The notes under the pieces were generated by a model. It searched no databases. It was given only the letters and a program-made list of their open reading frames with translations, and was not told where the DNA came from. From positions 1 through 49,909 of the forward strand of contig NZ_JAFFQD010000038.1 of the NCBI RefSeq assembly GCF_016918565.1: a stretch of 49,909 nucleotides of DNA, in the 5' to 3' direction. The DNA is from Desulfogranum marinum. Its GTDB lineage: Bacteria; Desulfobacterota; Desulfobulbia; Desulfobulbales; Desulfobulbaceae. Position numbers and translations under genes: made by a program. Positions 40,360-49,694 of the stretch are shown here, piece by piece. Each line of letters begins with the position of its first letter. Position 1 is the stretch's first letter.

Positions 40360-42639
40360 ATGAACCTGACCCGCGAGCAATTACGTATAGTAGAACATAG
40401 CGGCGGGCATGCCCGTGTTAGTGCTGTAGCAGGTTCAGGTAAAACCACGACAATGGTAGCAAGGATTGGTCATCTACTGGAGTCTGGCGCTGTGGCCAAA
40501 AACATCCTGATCCTTATGTTTAACCGTTCTGCGCGTGATGCCTTTCAAGAGGCAATGGAAAAACACCTTGCTCATCTGAATAAACCTCTCCCTGAAGTTC
40601 GCACCTTCCATTCCTTTGGCCTACGACTGGTAAACAGTTTCTGCAAAAGGGGCGCCTTGCCCCAATACCGACTTGTAACCGAAGAGTACACCCAGGAACG
40701 AATTGCCAAAAAAGTAGCAAATGAAGCCTACCGTGATGCAGGAGAAGAAGACGGTTTTCTCATGGGAGAGGACATTGAAGAGTTTCTCAATTTCATTGAC
40801 CAGGTAAAATCTACAGTTCGAGGACCTGAAAAGATTTTTCGCGAGCTGGATTTTCCTTCCCGGTTTCATTTTTTCCCTGAAGCATTTAGACGATTTGAGG
40901 AGGCCAGAAAAAGAGAGCGAATCCGCTTCTTCTCCGATCTAATACATGAACCGTTGATGGCGATACTTGATAGCGATGACCTCGCGAGGTGGGTGGCCAA
41001 CAGGGTCGAACACATTATTATTGATGAGTACCAGGATATAAATGAATGTCAGCAGCAACTCATTAAGACCGTAGCAGGCACGCGTGCCAAAGTTATGGTC
41101 GTAGGTGATGTCGATCAGTGTATTTATGAGTGGAGAGGGGCCCAGCCGGAATATATAACCAAACGGTTTGCAATCGACTTTAAAAATCCTACGAATTACC
41201 AGCTCTCTTATACCTTTCGCTATGGTCACCAGGTCTCGCTTGCTGCAAATCACTTGATCGTACACAATAGGAAGCGGGATAAAAAAATATGCGTTTCCCA
41301 CCAATCAACCAGCCATACCGAACTTTCCTGCATTGAAGAAGAAAGTGGAAAAGGAGTGTTGCAGGAGATTAGTGCCTGGAAGGAGAATGGTAGATCCCTC
41401 GCCGAAGCAGCGGTTCTGGTTCGCCTGTTTGCACAGACGGTTCCGGTGGAGCTTGCTCTGCTGGAGGCAGGTATTGCCTATCGCCTTGAGGGCGGTGCTG
41501 ATGTATTTACCTGTAAGGAAATTAATGCCTTAATGGGGTACCTCAAACTCGGGTGTGGATCCCTTGCTGACGATTCTTCTGAAGATCGCCACAAGCAATT
41601 GGAAGCGATGTTTTCCCAGCCCCATCTTGGGGTCCGCAGAGAAGAAATTACGACGCTTGCTACTACCATTAGCCTGGATCTAGACAAGGGTGAAGGAATA
41701 CTCAAACAATGGTGTGACGGCGAGGTTCCACCATTTATAAAAAAGCGTTTTACTGAGGCTGCTGAAACCTGGAAATGGCTCCAGCTCCGCAGTCACTCAG
41801 GGCCGGCAGGACCTTTTCTTAAAAAGCTTGTGCAAAAACTCAAACTGTATGAGTTTTATCATTCTTTTTCCGCCCGCGCTGCAACTGCCGAAAACAGAGT
41901 CAAAACCTGCAAAGCCTTTATCAACTTTGCCACCATTCATAATCTGACAATGGTGGGTTTGATTGAGAAGATACATTCGTTGCAGCAGGAAACAAATGTT
42001 GAACATGAAGAGAGTCTACTGCTTACGTCCATCCACAGAGCAAAAGGACTGGAGTGGCCTCTCGTTATTCTGCCAGGGCTTGAAAATGGGAGTTTTCCAT
42101 TGTACAGGGAGCTGGAACAGGAGGGGAACCTTGAGGACGAGCGGCGGCTGTTTTATGTGGCTCTAACCCGGGGAATTGAAAAGGTCGCATGTATTCATCC
42201 ACCTGACGCGAAACTGAAACGAAACATCGCTCAGTATCATAGTAAGCTACCTACAGGAAGTCTTCGGGCCAGCAGGTTCTTGTATGAGGCAAATATAGGT
42301 CTTTCAAGCGCCCTTGGCAGGTTATTGTCTGGAAAGTCTAGCGATAAGGACCTTGCAGCTGATGAAGTGCTTATAGCTGAGCGTTACCTTCAGGCTCTTG
42401 GAGTCAAAAGGAAGCTAATTCAGAAGAAGGCAACAACCAGTTCCACCACAAAACAGTCCACATTTCTCACGATAACAGACGTCTGTGAAGGTCTGATGGT
42501 CTTCCATCCCACCTTTGGTGCAGGGACTGTCACTGCGATTACGGACAAGAAGCAGGGTCGCCTCACCGTGCTCTTTGACGACCATGGAGAAAAGGTGTTA
42601 CTTGCGGCTTACGCGAAGCTAGAAGCTTTGGCGGTCTAA
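40360..42639 (+). CDS. UvrD/Rep-family superfamily 1 DNA helicase
   Basis: A 759-residue helicase with the SF1A motifs: Walker A SAVAGSGKTTT near residue 23, motif II HIIIDEYQDINE, motif III GDVDQCIYEWRGA, motif IV SYTFRYGHQ, motif V TSIHRAKGLEWPLVILPG and motif VI DERRLFYVALTRG. The C-terminal 50 residues (GLMVFHPTFGAGTVTAI) form the small beta domain seen in PcrA/UvrD. It unwinds DNA in repair or replication restart. Motif III has QCIY where QSIY is usual. The stop codon lies inside a minus-strand copy of the recurrent 20-bp motif. Confidence 0.9.
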   Translation: MNLTREQLRIVEHSGGHARVSAVAGSGKTTTMVARIGHLLESGAVAKNILILMFNRSARDAFQEAMEKHLAHLNKPLPEVRTFHSFGLRLVNSFCKRGALPQYRLVTEEYTQERIAKKVANEAYRDAGEEDGFLMGEDIEEFLNFIDQVKSTVRGPEKIFRELDFPSRFHFFPEAFRRFEEARKRERIRFFSDLIHEPLMAILDSDDLARWVANRVEHIIIDEYQDINECQQQLIKTVAGTRAKVMVVGDVDQCIYEWRGAQPEYITKRFAIDFKNPTNYQLSYTFRYGHQVSLAANHLIVHNRKRDKKICVSHQSTSHTELSCIEEESGKGVLQEISAWKENGRSLAEAAVLVRLFAQTVPVELALLEAGIAYRLEGGADVFTCKEINALMGYLKLGCGSLADDSSEDRHKQLEAMFSQPHLGVRREEITTLATTISLDLDKGEGILKQWCDGEVPPFIKKRFTEAAETWKWLQLRSHSGPAGPFLKKLVQKLKLYEFYHSFSARAATAENRVKTCKAFINFATIHNLTMVGLIEKIHSLQQETNVEHEESLLLTSIHRAKGLEWPLVILPGLENGSFPLYRELEQEGNLEDERRLFYVALTRGIEKVACIHPPDAKLKRNIAQYHSKLPTGSLRASRFLYEANIGLSSALGRLLSGKSSDKDLAADEVLIAERYLQALGVKRKLIQKKATTSSTTKQSTFLTITDVCEGLMVFHPTFGAGTVTAITDKKQGRLTVLFDDHGEKVLLAAYAKLEALAV

Positions 42640-42656
42640 CCTCGATTTCTCATCAG
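42637..42656 (-). repeat. Recurrent motif copy overlapping the helicase stop codon
   Basis: On the minus strand it reads CTGATGAGAAATCGAGGTTA. The TAA stop of the helicase gene is its last three bases read on the plus strand. Together with the plus-strand copy at 44288 it brackets the dbpA gene in inverted order. Confidence 0.5.
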
Positions 42657-42780
42657 TGCTTATGTGACTCATTGGGGGAAAAGACAGTAAATCAACTGAC
42701 TCGTGTATAAGCCAGACACTGCTGGGTGTGGAAAAAATATAAATGGCCTTGCAGGCCTGGATTCAATAAAAAAGGGTTTC

Positions 42781-44157
42781 ATGAGTGCTTTTACCGCTTT
42801 ACCATTAACCAAGCCAATGATCGAAAACCTGGAGACCATGGGATACCAACAGATGACTCCGGTCCAGGCGGAGAGTTTGCCCCATGTGCTGAAAGGTGAG
42901 GACCTGCTGGCACAGGCCAAAACAGGAAGCGGGAAGACCGCAGCTTTTGGCATCGGCTTGCTGCATAATTTGAATGTGAAGCGCTTCAGGGTGCAGGCCC
43001 TGGTTATGTGTCCCACCCGCGAACTGGCAGAGCAGGTGGCCGTTGAGCTGAGGCGCATAGCCCGGTTTAAACACAATATCAAGATTGTAACTATCTGCGG
43101 TGGAGTTCCTTTCCTGCCCCAGCAAATTTCCCTGGAGCATCAAGCACATATTGTAGTGGGGACTCCCGGACGCATTGAACAGCATTTAAAACGCGGAACA
43201 ATGAACCTTGATAATGTCACCACCCTTGTCCTGGATGAGGCCGACCGAATGCTGGATATCGGCTTTGCCGACAGTATTGAAGTCATCATGGGGTATGTTC
43301 CAAAGCATCGCCAGACCCTTCTTTTTTCCGCTACATTTCCAAAGCCGATCCTTGAACTGAGCACGCGTTTTCAGAAAAACGCGCACCGGGTGGTGGTGGA
43401 TGCCGAGCACGAAGAAAACGTTATCCGGCAATATTTCTACGAAGCCGAGTTGGACAGTAAGCCCGCTGTTGCAGCTCAGGTTTTAGAGGCGTATAAGCCG
43501 TCATCAGCACTGATTTTCTGCAACACCAAACTGCAGTGCAAGTCTCTTTCTACATTCCTTAATGAAAAAGGTTTTTCATCTCTAGCCATTCACGGTGACC
43601 TTGAGCAGAAGGACAGAACCCAAACATTGGTGCGCTTTTCCAACGGCAGCACTCCCATTCTGGTTGCCACGGACGTGGCAGCCAGGGGCCTTGATATCTC
43701 AGGGCTCAGTGCGGTAATCAACTTTGACCTCCCCTTTGAGCCGGAGGTATATATCCACCGCATTGGCCGGACAGGCAGGGCCGGGAAAGAGGGAATGGCT
43801 TTTTCCCTTATGGAGCCCACGGAGCGCTTCAGGCTGGAAGAGATAAACACCCTGATGGGCACTACTTTTGAGGTGACTGATATCGAAACGCTTGAACCAT
43901 CAACCGAAGAGAGCGCTACCCCTCCCATGGTAACCTTCTCCATAAATGGTGGACGTAAGACCAAGCTTCGGCCGGGAGATATCCTCGGTGCCCTGACCAA
44001 GGATGCGGGAATCCCTGGAAGTTGCGTGGGCAAGATTAATTGCTTTGCGCTTTATTCCTACGTTGCCATCGAGCGCACCATGGCCGATAAAGCCGAGAAA
44101 GCGCTCTCCAAAAACAAGATCAAAGGGCGGCATTTTATTGTCCGCAGACATGATTAA
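42781..44157 (+). CDS. dbpA: ATP-dependent RNA helicase DbpA
   Basis: A 458-residue DEAD-box helicase: Q-motif region GYQQMTPVQAESLP, Walker A AKTGSGKTAAFG near residue 46, LVLDEADRM, SATFP, HRIGRTGRAG near 325, and a C-terminal DbpA-type RNA-binding domain (residues about 385-458, VTFSINGGRKTKLRPGDIL, GKINCFALYSYV). That domain binds hairpin 92 of 23S rRNA, so the protein should help assemble the large ribosomal subunit. I chose ATG 42781 (MSAFTALPLT) over an upstream in-frame start because it matches the family N-terminus. Confidence 0.94.
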   Translation: MSAFTALPLTKPMIENLETMGYQQMTPVQAESLPHVLKGEDLLAQAKTGSGKTAAFGIGLLHNLNVKRFRVQALVMCPTRELAEQVAVELRRIARFKHNIKIVTICGGVPFLPQQISLEHQAHIVVGTPGRIEQHLKRGTMNLDNVTTLVLDEADRMLDIGFADSIEVIMGYVPKHRQTLLFSATFPKPILELSTRFQKNAHRVVVDAEHEENVIRQYFYEAELDSKPAVAAQVLEAYKPSSALIFCNTKLQCKSLSTFLNEKGFSSLAIHGDLEQKDRTQTLVRFSNGSTPILVATDVAARGLDISGLSAVINFDLPFEPEVYIHRIGRTGRAGKEGMAFSLMEPTERFRLEEINTLMGTTFEVTDIETLEPSTEESATPPMVTFSINGGRKTKLRPGDILGALTKDAGIPGSCVGKINCFALYSYVAIERTMADKAEKALSKNKIKGRHFIVRRHD

Positions 44158-44287
44158 CGGAGATTAATCCTCCCTAAAAAAGGAAGGTGGTCAATCGTCC
44201 ATTTCAAAAAATGGTAATCGTTCACCGCACCTCATTTTTGTACACGATCGGTCCACCCTACATACTTTGAATCCGGCACAGCCTGAA

Positions 44288-44308
44288 CTGATGGGAAATC
44301 GGAGCTAA
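44288..44308 (+). repeat. Recurrent motif copy downstream of dbpA
   Basis: CTGATGGGAAATCGGAGCTA, preceded by GAA as in the copy at 24029. It lies between dbpA and the convergent ABC permease gene. Confidence 0.45.
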
Positions 44309-44325
44309 ATATGTATTGTAACTTT

Positions 44326-45093
44326 TCAGGTTCTTATCCCCACTCCTTTTTTCAAAAAATAGATATTGGCTGAAAAAAGTGCCACCGAAAAAAAAACCAG
44401 CATGGACAAGCCTATGAAAATGCTGATATCGGAGATGCCCAAAAAGCCGTAGCGAAACCCGTTGATCATGTAGACTATGGGGTTGGCTTTGGATACCCCT
44501 TGCCAGAAACCGGGAAGCAGGCTCAACGAGTAGAAGACACCGCCCAGGTACGTAAGTGGAGTGATTACAAAGGTGGGGATGATGGAGACATCGTCGAATT
44601 TCCTGGCAAATACGCCGTTGATAATTCCTGCCAGCGAAAACACGAAGCTGGTCAACAAAGCGAAAAGCACAGTGTAGAAAAGGCTGTGAATGGGCAGCCT
44701 GACAAAAAGAAGACTGACTAAGGAAACCAGAAAACCTACACTTAGTCCCCGCACCATTCCGCCGGATGCGTAGCCGAGTATGATCACCCAGTTGGGGGTT
44801 GGGCTTACCAGGAGTTCCTCGATGTTGCGTTGAAATTTGGCACTGAAAAACGAGGAAACAGTGTTGGTGTAGGAGTTGGTGATAATCGACATCATAATCA
44901 GCCCCGGAGCGATAAATGCCATGTAGCTGTACCCTTCAATCTCTCGCAACTGGGAACCGATGAAACTGCCGAAAATAATAAAATAAAGGCTTAATGTGAT
45001 AACCGGAGGTACCAGTGTCTGTATCCAGATACGAAAAATCCGGATGATTTCTTTTCTGGCGATTGCGCCTAATGATATCAAATTTTCCTTCAT
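44326..45093 (-). CDS. ABC-2 type transporter permease
   Basis: A 255-residue membrane protein with about six segments and the ABC-2 signature region (FNPTPNWVIILGYASGGMVRG-like turn, then FPLTYLGGVFYSLSLLPGFW-like loop; exact residues SPTPNWVIILGYASGGM and TPLTYLGGVFYSLSLLP). It forms the channel for the ATPase encoded just upstream, with an ATGA overlap. The exported substrate is unknown; close family members are annotated as drug or polysaccharide exporters. Confidence 0.88.
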   Translation of the reverse strand: MKENLISLGAIARKEIIRIFRIWIQTLVPPVITLSLYFIIFGSFIGSQLREIEGYSYMAFIAPGLIMMSIITNSYTNTVSSFFSAKFQRNIEELLVSPTPNWVIILGYASGGMVRGLSVGFLVSLVSLLFVRLPIHSLFYTVLFALLTSFVFSLAGIINGVFARKFDDVSIIPTFVITPLTYLGGVFYSLSLLPGFWQGVSKANPIVYMINGFRYGFLGISDISIFIGLSMLVFFSVALFSANIYFLKKGVGIRT

Positions 45094-46001
45094 TTGTTTA
45101 CCAGCTCCATAAACAGCTCTTCCAGCCTGTTGGACTTATTGCGCATGGATTCGACCACGATGCTGCATGAGGAGAGATGATCGAAAATTGCATTCATAGA
45201 CTGCTCTTTTGTCTTGGTTACTTCCAGGGTTGTCTCGTCAACCGGGGTAAAGTTTGTCCCTGCAAGCAGAGGAATCTCCCTACCAGCCAATGGGCTGACT
45301 TCAAACACAAACGTCTCATGGTCCAATTTCCTGAGCAGCGTTTTCTTGTCTGTATTTTCGATTATCCCGCCTTCGCTGATGATGGCAATAGTATTACAAA
45401 GTTGTTCCGCCTCTTCCAGGTAATGGGTGGTGAGGATGATGGTTTTGCCCTTGCTGTTGAGATCCAGCAGGAAGTCCCACATGCCGCGCCGCAGCTCGAC
45501 ATCCACCCCGGCCGTTGGCTCATCAAGGATCAGCAGTTCCGGTTCATGGATAAGTCCCCTTGCAATCATGAGCCTTCGTTTCATGCCTCCGGAAAGTTCC
45601 CTGGCAGGGCTGTCACGTTTCTGCCAAAGCCCCAGTTGCCTGAGATAGCGCTCTGAATTGGCTAGAGCTGCATCCCGTGGGATACCGTAATAGCCTGCCT
45701 GCTGGGTGACGATATCCTGTACTTTTTCAAAAATGGAAAAATTGTATTCCTGTGGAACAACACCGATAAGTTTCTTGGCCCGGGGGAAATCCTGGTCTAT
45801 ATCGACCCCGAAAATCTCCACCTTGCCGTCACTCTTTGTAACAAGGGACGTTATGATGCCGATGGTGGTGGTCTTCCCTGCTCCATTTGGACCAAGCAGA
45901 CCGAAAAAATCGCCTTTGGGAACCTCCAGGTCAACCCCTTTTAGCGCTTGAAATCCACTTGCATAGGTCTTTTGGAGATTCGTGATAGAAAGGGCATTCA
46001 T
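45090..46001 (-). CDS. ABC-2 type transporter ATP-binding protein
   Basis: A 303-residue ABC ATPase: Walker A GPNGAGKTTTIG near residue 37, signature ARELSGGMKRRLMIARGL, Walker B LLILDEPTAGVDVELR, H-loop TTHYLEEAEQLC, and an extra C-terminal domain. It energises the permease with which its stop overlaps. It follows the glutathione synthetase gene by 10 bases, so all three are probably one operon. Confidence 0.93.
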   Translation of the reverse strand: MNALSITNLQKTYASGFQALKGVDLEVPKGDFFGLLGPNGAGKTTTIGIITSLVTKSDGKVEIFGVDIDQDFPRAKKLIGVVPQEYNFSIFEKVQDIVTQQAGYYGIPRDAALANSERYLRQLGLWQKRDSPARELSGGMKRRLMIARGLIHEPELLILDEPTAGVDVELRRGMWDFLLDLNSKGKTIILTTHYLEEAEQLCNTIAIISEGGIIENTDKKTLLRKLDHETFVFEVSPLAGREIPLLAGTNFTPVDETTLEVTKTKEQSMNAIFDHLSSCSIVVESMRNKSNRLEELFMELVNK

Positions 46002-46011
46002 CAGGAGTGTA

Positions 46012-46890
46012 TTACCTCGTCATTTCAATAAAATAATCAACAATTTGCCGGGGCAGATCTGTTTCGTCCAGTTTGGATATCTGCATGATTCCAGTGGGAC
46101 AGGTAATATTAATCTCGGTCAAGTATTCTCCTATAAAGTCGAGGCCGGAAAAATGGATGCCCTGTTCGACCATCCATGGCCCAACGTCGTCAACAATTTT
46201 TTGCTCGCGGGGCGTGAGCCGTGTTTTCAGGGCATCGCTACTGGCAAAATTAGCATGATAGCCGCTCCTTGGCTTTCTCATTGCCGCCCCCAACACTCGA
46301 TCGCCGAGCATGATCACACGTTTGTCTCCCTCATACACCCGCTCGAGAAATTGCTGCACCATAATTGGAGAGCGCCCACCATCGGTGAAATCCTCGATTG
46401 TTTCATCCTCCCCCGGCTCTATCCGGCGAACCGACTTCCCCTGGAAGCTATCCAGGGACTTGATCACACAGCTTCCGTGTTGATCGATAAATTTCTTTAT
46501 CAATTTCGGGCTTGCACTGACCAAGGTAGGAGGCATATGGGAGGAAAACGGCAGAGCAATCAGCTTCTCATTAAAATTACGCAGGGCTTCCGGACAGTTT
46601 ATCACCGGAGTATCGGAGAGGGAGAGCAGCTGGGTGGCATAATGAAAGGCAAGATCATAGGGCGGCTCCTTTCTCATAAAAATAAGGTCATATTCGTCCA
46701 ACCCCCTGCAGTGCTCGGTCCCGTCTTCGGCCGTCCCAATCACCAATGGTTGACCGGAAAAGTGAAGCAAGTCCATGGTGGCTGTTTCGACCTCAATTCC
46801 CTGGAGCCGTGCCTGCCTGATAAGGGCAAGCGAGGTATCTGTTGCTTCGAAAAGTGCCTCTATCGGATCGAGTATGACGAGCCATTGCAT
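46012..46890 (-). CDS. gshB: Glutathione synthetase-like ATP-grasp ligase
   Basis: A 292-residue ATP-grasp enzyme with the GshB pattern: FMRKEPPYDLAFHYATQLL near residue 71, VINCPEALRNFNEKLIAL, VIKSLDSFQGKSVRRIEPGE, a glycine-rich ATP loop, and FIGEYLTEINITCPTGIMQI near 250. It joins gamma-glutamylcysteine and glycine to make glutathione. No gshA is in the window. It is slightly shorter than the E. coli enzyme (316). AGGA lies 8 bases before the ATG. It leads an operon with an ABC exporter, which might handle a thiol compound. Confidence 0.88.
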   Translation of the reverse strand: MQWLVILDPIEALFEATDTSLALIRQARLQGIEVETATMDLLHFSGQPLVIGTAEDGTEHCRGLDEYDLIFMRKEPPYDLAFHYATQLLSLSDTPVINCPEALRNFNEKLIALPFSSHMPPTLVSASPKLIKKFIDQHGSCVIKSLDSFQGKSVRRIEPGEDETIEDFTDGGRSPIMVQQFLERVYEGDKRVIMLGDRVLGAAMRKPRSGYHANFASSDALKTRLTPREQKIVDDVGPWMVEQGIHFSGLDFIGEYLTEINITCPTGIMQISKLDETDLPRQIVDYFIEMTR

Positions 46891-47109
46891 AGTGTATATC
46901 CTTTTGTGGTGCCTTTGAATGATCGTTGTCTACAAGAAAACAACAGTGATAAGAACGGACGCTCTTTTTGTCAAAAGTTTGAAGCGCTACCGATTACTCT
47001 TTTCACAGATAGCCATTGTCCCGCAAATGTAATTATTCATCGAATATTCAAAAAATTACCCGTACCAAAAAGCTGTAAATAAAACCATTTACCACCGGGT
47101 AAAACTTCC

Positions 47110-48006
47110 TTATTGCTGATCCCAATATGGCGGGTTACCATAACATTCGCCAAAATAGTCGATAAAAACTCGTACTTTTGGCGCCAGCAAGCGCGAGCTT
47201 GGATAAACAGCCCAAATGGCGGCCTCGGTCACCAGCGGATAATTTTTCAAAACCTGCACCAAATCCCCCCTTTTGAGATGTTGATAGACGCTCCATGTAG
47301 CGTTCATCGCTAGCCCCAACCCATCTACGCAAGCATCCCGGACTGCTTCTCCATGATCGGTGCGAAAGCGTCCCTTTGTTTTGATACTCACCTGACCCTC
47401 CGGGGTATCAAATACCCAGCTTTCAAGGCCCACTAAATGAATACATTGATGATTACGCAAATCTTGCGGTGAAAGGGGCTCACCAAACTCTGCCAGGTAA
47501 TCCGGGGATGCGCAAATAATCCTCTTGTCAGGTGCCAGTTTGCGGGCAATCAGGGTTGAACTTTTCAAATCGGCATTGCGAATGGCAATATCAAATCCAC
47601 CTTCAACCAAATCAACTATTGTATCTGTCAACCGCAAGTCTATAGAGAGGTCTGGGTAGCGCGTTAAAAAACCCTTTAATGCGGGCATAAGATGCATTCG
47701 GCCAAAAGACGAAGGAGCTGTAACCCTTAAGGTTCCTTTTGGCAAAACGTCTCCGGCACCGACAGAGGCTCGAGCGGCTTCAATACTTGCCAGCACCTCT
47801 TCTGCGTGCGGGAGAAAGGCCACCCCCTCTTCGGTCAATGACACTTTTCTGGTGGTTCGGTGGAGCAGGCGTACACCAAGCTCTTCTTCCAGTTTGCTTA
47901 TATGCGCACTTGCTACTGCTGGCGACAACCCTAACTCGCGCCCGGCGGAGCTGATATTGCTGGTTATGGCTAACCGGACAAAGAGTTTGAGGTGTTCAAT
48001 ATTCAT
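47110..48006 (-). CDS. LysR-family transcriptional regulator
   Basis: A 298-residue LysR protein. The N-terminal winged HTH (residues 1-60) reads FVRLAITSNISSAGRELGLS, then SKLEEELGVRLLHRTTRKVS. The substrate-binding domain starts near residue 88 (GTLRVTAPSSFGRMHLMPAL), a form typical of the CrgA/DmlR group. It is divergent from the dehydrogenase gene at 48397, which is the classic LysR arrangement, so it probably controls that gene. The inducer is unknown. Confidence 0.93.
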   Translation of the reverse strand: MNIEHLKLFVRLAITSNISSAGRELGLSPAVASAHISKLEEELGVRLLHRTTRKVSLTEEGVAFLPHAEEVLASIEAARASVGAGDVLPKGTLRVTAPSSFGRMHLMPALKGFLTRYPDLSIDLRLTDTIVDLVEGGFDIAIRNADLKSSTLIARKLAPDKRIICASPDYLAEFGEPLSPQDLRNHQCIHLVGLESWVFDTPEGQVSIKTKGRFRTDHGEAVRDACVDGLGLAMNATWSVYQHLKRGDLVQVLKNYPLVTEAAIWAVYPSSRLLAPKVRVFIDYFGECYGNPPYWDQQ

Positions 48007-48396
48007 TTTTCATTGTCAACAAAAAGTATAAACTGATTATCTATTTTACCTAATTATCAAACTATAAAATGGCAATTATAGTCTCATCATGCAATCAGAA
48101 ATTGAACATTTGCTCATTATAAAAATCAAATGGGATAGTCATTGTTCAGCAGCACCCACTTGTAAAGATTCAAGGTCTGCCGATGTTGGTCAACCTGAGC
48201 ACCCTGGCGCAAACACTTGAACAAAGTGTGATTACGATCCAAAAGATAATGAATACTGAACGGAAGCTCTGATTATCAATAAATCCTAAAAACTGATTCG
48301 CATATTATCTCTATTATCAACAAATAGAAACATTGTTACATTTCACTGCAATAAACAAGTGCATGGGTACATGCAACAAAGCCAGGAGACAAGAGT
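48007..48396. promoter_or_regulatory. Divergent LysR/SDR control region with ATTATC repeats
   Basis: About 390 bases, AT-rich. ATTATC occurs at 48036, 48053, 48272, 48304 and 48313, and inverted (GATAAT) at 48245, most followed by A or T pairs (ATTATCAA). They form one group near each gene start. These are candidate LysR binding sites. No gene is present. Confidence 0.5.
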
Positions 48397-49206
48397 ATGA
48401 AAAAAACAATTCTTCTTACAGGGGCCACCGACGGAATCGGGTTGGAAACAGCCAGGACACTGGTCTCCTTAGGCCACACAGTCTTATTGCATGGCCGCAA
48501 CCCGGAAAAACTCGACAACGTAGAAACTATGCTCTCGACGCTGCCCGATGGTGGAGTTGTTGAAAGCTACGTAGCTGATTTATCCGACATGACAGGCGTA
48601 GAAACAATGGCAAAAGCTGTGACAGAAAAGCACAAAAAACTTGATGTGCTCATCAATAATGCCGGTGTTTATAGCACGTCCACCCCGCTAACCAAGGACG
48701 GGCTTGACGTCCGCTTTGCGGTGAATACGATTGCACCCTACCTGCTGACCAAAAAGCTTTTACCACTGCTTGATGCATCCGGACGAGTCATCAATCTGTC
48801 TTCTGCTGCCCAGTTCCCGGTCGATCCAGCAGCCCTGGCCGGCAAGGCGGAGCTGTCCGACGGTGCGGCCTATGCTGAAAGCAAACTGGCACTGACGATG
48901 TGGTCTCGGCATATGGCGCTTTCGCTCAAAAATGCCGGCCCTTCCATTATTGCGGTCAATCCCAAATCAATGCTGGGCACCAAGATGGTGAAACAGGCCT
49001 ACGGCGTGGCCGGCGGCGACCTGCGCATTGGTGCGGAAATACTCACCCGCGCGACCTTGTCCGATGAATTCGAAGGTGTTTCCGGACAGTATTTTGATAA
49101 CGATATTGGACAATTTGCCTCGCCGCACCCCGATGCACTCAATCCTCAAAAATGTGAAGAAATTGTTGGTGTTATTGAGGAGATATTAACGCAAAGTGCG
49201 CGATAA
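48397..49206 (+). CDS. Short-chain dehydrogenase/reductase
   Basis: A 269-residue SDR enzyme with the Rossmann motif TGATDGIGLETA near residue 7, NNAGVY near 88, SSAAQF for the catalytic serine near 132 and YAESKLA near 156 (YxxxK). It uses NAD(P)H on an unknown carbonyl or alcohol. A strong ribosome binding site (AGGAG) precedes the ATG. It is divergent from the LysR gene and is followed after 18 bases by a radical SAM gene remnant. Confidence 0.92.
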   Translation: MKKTILLTGATDGIGLETARTLVSLGHTVLLHGRNPEKLDNVETMLSTLPDGGVVESYVADLSDMTGVETMAKAVTEKHKKLDVLINNAGVYSTSTPLTKDGLDVRFAVNTIAPYLLTKKLLPLLDASGRVINLSSAAQFPVDPAALAGKAELSDGAAYAESKLALTMWSRHMALSLKNAGPSIIAVNPKSMLGTKMVKQAYGVAGGDLRIGAEILTRATLSDEFEGVSGQYFDNDIGQFASPHPDALNPQKCEEIVGVIEEILTQSAR

Positions 49207-49224
49207 TACACAAAGGACAGAGAT

Positions 49225-49593
49225 ATGCAATACCAAGGAAAAATATACCGTCCATGGCCTGAGGCCAACAGTTTACTGATTCAGACGACCTTGGGCTGTA
49301 CCCATAACAAATGTACGTTCTGCGACATGTTCAGGGAAAAAAGATTTCGCATCAGAGATATCGAGGACATTTTCAAGGATATCGATGAAGCCGGGAGCAC
49401 GATGCACCGGGTCGAATCAATCTTTCTTATCGATGGAAACGTACTGGCCTTAAAAACCCCGTTTCTCGTAAAGATTCTTGAAAAAATCACTGCAACCTTT
49501 CCGGAATGCGCAAAAATTTCCCTGTATGCCGGGTTAAATGATCTAAGACGTAAGGGAATCTCGAATAAATGGTTTATTCCCCAGCGTCTTTAA
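49225..49593 (+). pseudogene. Radical SAM protein, truncated
   Basis: The 122-residue frame begins like a complete radical SAM protein (IYRPWPEANSLLIQTTLGC) with the CTHNKCTFCDMF cluster motif near residue 26, but family members are about 280-300 residues. The product ends with SNKWFIPQRL, which does not continue the family pattern after LYAGLNDLRRK. An IS5-type transposase gene lies just beyond on the other strand, so an insertion has probably cut the gene near 49555-49600. A good ribosome binding site (AAAGGA) is intact. Confidence 0.75.
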
Positions 49594-49694
49594 TTATGCG
49601 ATAAATATGGAAATCAGGGTCAATTCAACATTTAAATTTTCGTGTTTTTGGGGTTGCAGCGAACAACTCAATCGCCCTGAAACCCATTTTCCTG

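Noticed and set aside
45982..47082. Long open frame on the plus strand opposite gshB
   Set aside because: It is antisense to a well-supported glutathione synthetase gene, and its product has no recognisable domain.
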